Source of the DNA: Actinomycetes bacterium
GTDB lineage: Bacteria; Actinomycetota; Acidimicrobiia; Acidimicrobiales; Microtrichaceae
Direction of reading: 5' to 3'
NCBI GenBank assembly: GCA_023389745.1
Contig: JAEWED010000157.1
Span: forward strand, 1 to 23,680
Length of the DNA: 23,680 nucleotides
Every line of letters starts with the position of its first letter. The first letter of the stretch is position 1. The position numbers and the translations under genes are program-made. Shown here in pieces: positions 21,345 to 23,680 of this stretch. The notes beneath the pieces were generated by a model. It worked only from the letters and a program-made list of their open reading frames with translations. It was not told where the DNA came from and did not search any database.

Positions 21345-22339
21345 AGCACCCCGGTGAGCGCGCCGATCGGCATCTGGAGGTCGTCGAGCATCTGCAGGTC
21401 CTCGTCGGCCGAGCGGCCGAGGGTGGTCAGGTAGTTGCCCACGATCAGCGCGTTGATGCCCGAGGTCATGCCCATGACCTGCAGCTCGCGCAGCGTGATC
21501 TCGCGGCCGCCCGCGTAGCGCAGGATGACCGCCGGCAGCGCCAGGCGGAACAGCGCGATCCACTTGAGCGCCTCCATCGCCGAGACGGGCTTGCGGATCT
21601 GCAGCGGCGTGCCGGGACGAGGGTTCAAGAAGTTGAGCGGGACCTCGGTCGGGTCGAGCTCGACGAGCTGCGACAGCAGCTCGAGGCGCTGGGCATCGGA
21701 CTCGCCCATGCCGAGCAGCGCACCGCAGCACAGCTCCATGCCGTTGTCCTTGACCAACTGGCAGGTGTCCCAGCGCTCCTCCCAGGTGTGGGTCGTCGCG
21801 ACCTTCGGGAAGAAGGACCTGGCCGTCTCGAGGTTGTGGTTGTAGCGGTGCACGCCGCCCTCGGCCAGGCGCACCGCCTGGTCCTCGGAGAGGATGCCGG
21901 CGGACACCGCGACGTTCAGCCCGGTCTCGTCGCGCACGATCGGCACGAGCTCCAGGATGCGGTCCATCGTGCGCTCGTCGGGACCCTTGACGGCCAACAC
22001 GATGCAGAACTCCGACGCGCCCACCTCGGCGGTCTCGCGCGCCGCGGCCAGCACCTCGTCGGTGTCGAGGAAGGGGGTGGCCTTCACAGGGGTGTCGAAC
22101 GCCGAGGACTGCGAGCAGAAGTGGCAGTCCTCGGGGCAGCCGCCGGTCTTGGCCGAGAGGATGCCCTCGACCTCGACCTCGGGCCCGCACCACTCGAGGC
22201 GGACCTGGTGGGCGAGCGCGGTCAGCGCGGGGGTGTGCTCGGGGCCGAGTGCGGCGAGCTCGGCGAGCTCGTCGGCGGTGAGTCGACGCTTCTCGTCGAG
22301 CAGTGCGACCTCGGCCTGGCGGATCAGCGTTCGTGCCAT
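21341..22339 (-). CDS. bioB: biotin synthase BioB (radical SAM)
   Basis: A 332-residue radical-SAM enzyme that inserts sulfur into dethiobiotin to make biotin. CPEDCHFC (Cys68, Cys72, Cys75) binds the [4Fe-4S] cluster that cleaves SAM. Other marks are HRYNHNLETAR, FLNPRPGTP, LRYAGGRE with Arg274, and GNYLTTLGR. Of the E. coli auxiliary-cluster ligands, Cys112 (EFCIV), Cys204/205 (ELCCG) and Arg274 are kept, but the position of E. coli Cys128 seems to be Ala or Val (GLNVAVSAGIL). Start at 22339 follows a TACCTT -10 by 8 bases with no ribosome binding site, so the mRNA may be leaderless. bsaP follows with a 4-bp overlap. A sulfate-binding protein gene diverges from it. Confidence 0.96.
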   Translation of the reverse strand: MARTLIRQAEVALLDEKRRLTADELAELAALGPEHTPALTALAHQVRLEWCGPEVEVEGILSAKTGGCPEDCHFCSQSSAFDTPVKATPFLDTDEVLAAARETAEVGASEFCIVLAVKGPDERTMDRILELVPIVRDETGLNVAVSAGILSEDQAVRLAEGGVHRYNHNLETARSFFPKVATTHTWEERWDTCQLVKDNGMELCCGALLGMGESDAQRLELLSQLVELDPTEVPLNFLNPRPGTPLQIRKPVSAMEALKWIALFRLALPAVILRYAGGREITLRELQVMGMTSGINALIVGNYLTTLGRSADEDLQMLDDLQMPIGALTGVL

Positions 22340-22347
22340 GGCGACCG

Positions 22348-22353
22348 AAGGTA
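22348..22353 (-). promoter_or_regulatory. -10 element of bioB, near-leaderless
   Basis: TACCTT on the minus strand, 8 bases before the bioB ATG. No Shine-Dalgarno sequence or good -35 is seen, and I find no clear operator for a biotin regulator. Confidence 0.35.
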
Positions 22354-22453
22354 CCCGGCGGGCGACCGGTCTCCCACATCCGCGGCGCACCTGGGATCGC
22401 CGGCCTGCGCCACCCGTGGCGGCTTCCCCACCTTCCCTATCTTTCCGCTTATG

Positions 22454-22483
22454 TTGACGTAAATAGTCGGGTTTAGCTACCTT
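22454..22483 (+). promoter_or_regulatory. promoter of the sulfate-binding protein gene
   Basis: TTGACG (22454-22459) and TACCTT (22478-22483) with an 18-base spacer, in an unusually AT-rich patch. The transcript would start near 22490 with a leader of about 55 bases holding a 10-bp palindrome CCGACGTCGG (22494-22503) and a strong GGAGG ribosome binding site. Confidence 0.55.
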
Positions 22484-22544
22484 GCGCTGCACACCGACGT
22501 CGGCACCCCCTGTCGACCGGTGACCTACGGAGGAAGAAGGCACG

Positions 22545-23588
22545 ATGAGGCATCGGGTGAGAGCAGTTGCGGCAGTGGCGTTCGCGGGACTCCTGGTCGC
22601 GACGAGCTGCGGGTCGGACGGCGACAGCGCGGACGCCAGCAGCGGCGACACCAAGAGCGAGACGATCAACCTGGTCGGCTTCGCCGTGCCGGAAGCGGCC
22701 AACAAGGCCATCGCCGAGGAGTGGGCCACGACCCCCGAGGGTGAGAACGTCGAGTTCGTCACCTCCTACGGGGCCTCGGGCGACCAGAGCCGTGCGGTCG
22801 TCGACGGGCTCGCGGCGGACTACGTGCACTTCTCGGTGTCGAGCGACGTCACCCGCCTGGTCGACGAGGGCCTCGTCGCCGAGGACTGGAACGCCGGAGA
22901 GAACAAGGGCGTGGTGTCCACCTCGGTCGTGGTGTTCGCGGTGCCGAAGGGCAACCCGGACAACATCGAGGACTGGGACGACCTGATCAAGCCTGGTGTC
23001 GAGATCGTCACGCCGAACCCGGCGTCGTCGGGCGCCGCCCGCTGGAACGCCCTGGCGGCGTGGGGACAGGTCATCGAGAACGGTGGCACCGAGGAAGAGG
23101 CCCTCGACTACGTGACCAAGCTGTACGGCAACGTCGTCTCGCTGCCGAGCAGCGGCCGTGACGCCACCACCGCCTTCACCAGCGGCACCGGCAACGTGTT
23201 CCTGACCTACGAGAACGAGGCCATCCTGGCCCGTCAGAACGGCGAGGACTTCGACTACATCATCCCGGAGACGACGCTCCTGATCGAGAACCCGGGTGCG
23301 GTCCTGGAGGACGCGACGCCGAAGGCGACCGAGTGGATCGACTTCGTGCTCAGCGAGAAGGGGCAGACGCAGTTCGCGCTCAAGGGCTTCCGCCCGCTGT
23401 CGATCGTCGACGTCGAGGTCGACGAGGTCGAGGGCGCGAACGACCCGAAGAACCCGTATCCGCCGGTCACCAACCTGCTGACCGTCGAGGGTGACTTCGT
23501 CAGCTGGAGCGAGCTGTCGAAGAAGTTCTTCGACGAGGAGAACGGGATCATCTCGAAGGTGATCGCCGAGTCCGGGAAGGCCAGTTGA
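22545..23588 (+). CDS. sulfate/thiosulfate ABC transporter substrate-binding lipoprotein
   Basis: A 347-residue protein. A short basic N-terminus (MRHRVR) and hydrophobic core end at a lipobox-like VATSC (Cys22), so it is anchored on the outer face of the membrane. The mature part has the blocks of CysP/Sbp/SubI proteins: INLVGFAVPEAANKAI, VTSYGASGDQSRAV, VIVTPNP-like IVTPNPASSGAARW in the anion-binding loop, LPSSGRDATTAF and VFLTYENEAI. It should capture sulfate or thiosulfate for a permease. Start at 22545 has GGAGG and AGAAGG upstream. No permease gene is inside the window, but one is expected after the end. It diverges from bioB, whose enzyme uses sulfur. Confidence 0.93.
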   Translation: MRHRVRAVAAVAFAGLLVATSCGSDGDSADASSGDTKSETINLVGFAVPEAANKAIAEEWATTPEGENVEFVTSYGASGDQSRAVVDGLAADYVHFSVSSDVTRLVDEGLVAEDWNAGENKGVVSTSVVVFAVPKGNPDNIEDWDDLIKPGVEIVTPNPASSGAARWNALAAWGQVIENGGTEEEALDYVTKLYGNVVSLPSSGRDATTAFTSGTGNVFLTYENEAILARQNGEDFDYIIPETTLLIENPGAVLEDATPKATEWIDFVLSEKGQTQFALKGFRPLSIVDVEVDEVEGANDPKNPYPPVTNLLTVEGDFVSWSELSKKFFDEENGIISKVIAESGKAS

Positions 23589-23609
23589 CCGTTTCGGTCA
23601 CCCGTCCGG

Positions 23610-23629
23610 ATCCCGCCGGTGAGCGGGAT
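23610..23629 (+). terminator. hairpin after the sulfate-binding protein gene
   Basis: ATCCCGC-CGGTGA-GCGGGAT, a perfect 7-bp stem with a 6-base loop, 21 bases after the stop. It lacks a T-tract, so it may be a partial terminator or an mRNA stabiliser that lets the binding protein be made in excess of the downstream permease. Confidence 0.4.
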
Positions 23630-23633
23630 GCAG

Positions 23634-23680
23634 CCGGTGGTCGGCCAGTCTCCGGTGGTCGGCCAGTCTCCGGTGGTCGG
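23634..23680. repeat. 18-bp tandem repeat running into the window end
   Basis: CCGGTGGTCGGCCAGTCT at 23634-23651 and 23652-23669, with a third copy begun at 23670 and cut by the window edge. The total copy number is unknown. The array lies just after the hairpin that follows the sulfate-binding protein gene. Confidence 0.92.

Noticed and set aside
22484..22544. Cysteine-rich leader peptide or riboswitch before the sulfate-binding protein gene
   Set aside because: No small frame with several Cys codons and a plausible start fits after the predicted transcription start, and I cannot recognise a known riboswitch fold in about 55 bases.

Overview
This window is about 24 kb of very GC-rich DNA, densely packed with genes. 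I read 25 protein-coding genes and no rRNA, tRNA or CRISPR array. An actinobacterial source is suggested by: a mycobacterial-type BsaP next to bioB, an F420-dependent luciferase-like oxidoreductase, an HhH-GPD protein of an actinobacterial family, a DUF2510-AIM24 protein, a cholesterol-oxidase-like flavoenzyme, and several likely leaderless promoters. An Acidimicrobiia-type organism is my best guess, but the sequence alone does not prove it. No insertion sequence, integrase or phage gene is visible, so this looks like ordinary chromosome. No stretch over 300 bases lacks a gene; the longest gaps are 22340-22544 and 4517-4712.

Layout. 1-1184 (+) is the 3' part of a GMC flavoprotein related to cholesterol oxidase. 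1203-4516 (-) holds an SRPBCC protein, a small GNAT-like protein, an alpha/beta hydrolase with a helical N-terminal region, and a secreted cysteine-containing protein of unknown function. 4637-7449 (+) is a copper-efflux operon: a CsoR-like operator/promoter, copZ, a small membrane protein with a His/Asp tail, and copA, joined by 4-bp overlaps. 7518-9307 (+) is a methyltransferase coupled to a lipoprotein GH5 endoglucanase. 9332-12636 (-) pairs an orphan type-1 substrate-binding lipoprotein with an N-acyl-D-amino-acid deacylase. 12725-13570 (+) is DUF2510-AIM24. 13595-14926 (-) is NADP-type glutamate dehydrogenase. 15009-16678 (-) is a TetR regulator with a TauD/TfdA dioxygenase. 16787-17734 (-) is the LLM oxidoreductase. 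17849-19511 (+) holds two small unknown proteins and an alpha/beta hydrolase without its nucleophile serine. 19544-20134 (-) is the HhH-GPD protein. 20232-21047 (+) is a zinc-ribbon membrane protein. 21120-22339 (-) is bioB-bsaP. 22545-23588 (+) is a sulfate-binding lipoprotein that probably opens a sulfate ABC operon beyond the window.

Functional themes. The best-defined systems are copper export, biotin synthesis (BioB with its auxiliary protein) and sulfate uptake divergent from it. Others are nitrogen/amino-acid handling (glutamate dehydrogenase, D-amino-acid deacylase) and polymer or sterol breakdown (GH5, cholesterol-oxidase-like enzyme).

Genome style. All 25 genes end in TGA. Several gene ends carry short tandem duplications (13, 14, 15, 17 and 52 bp) that include the stop codon, and an 18-bp tandem array follows the last gene. 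One 52-bp duplication has replaced the C-terminus of a small membrane protein. Convergent genes are separated by only 18-72 bases.
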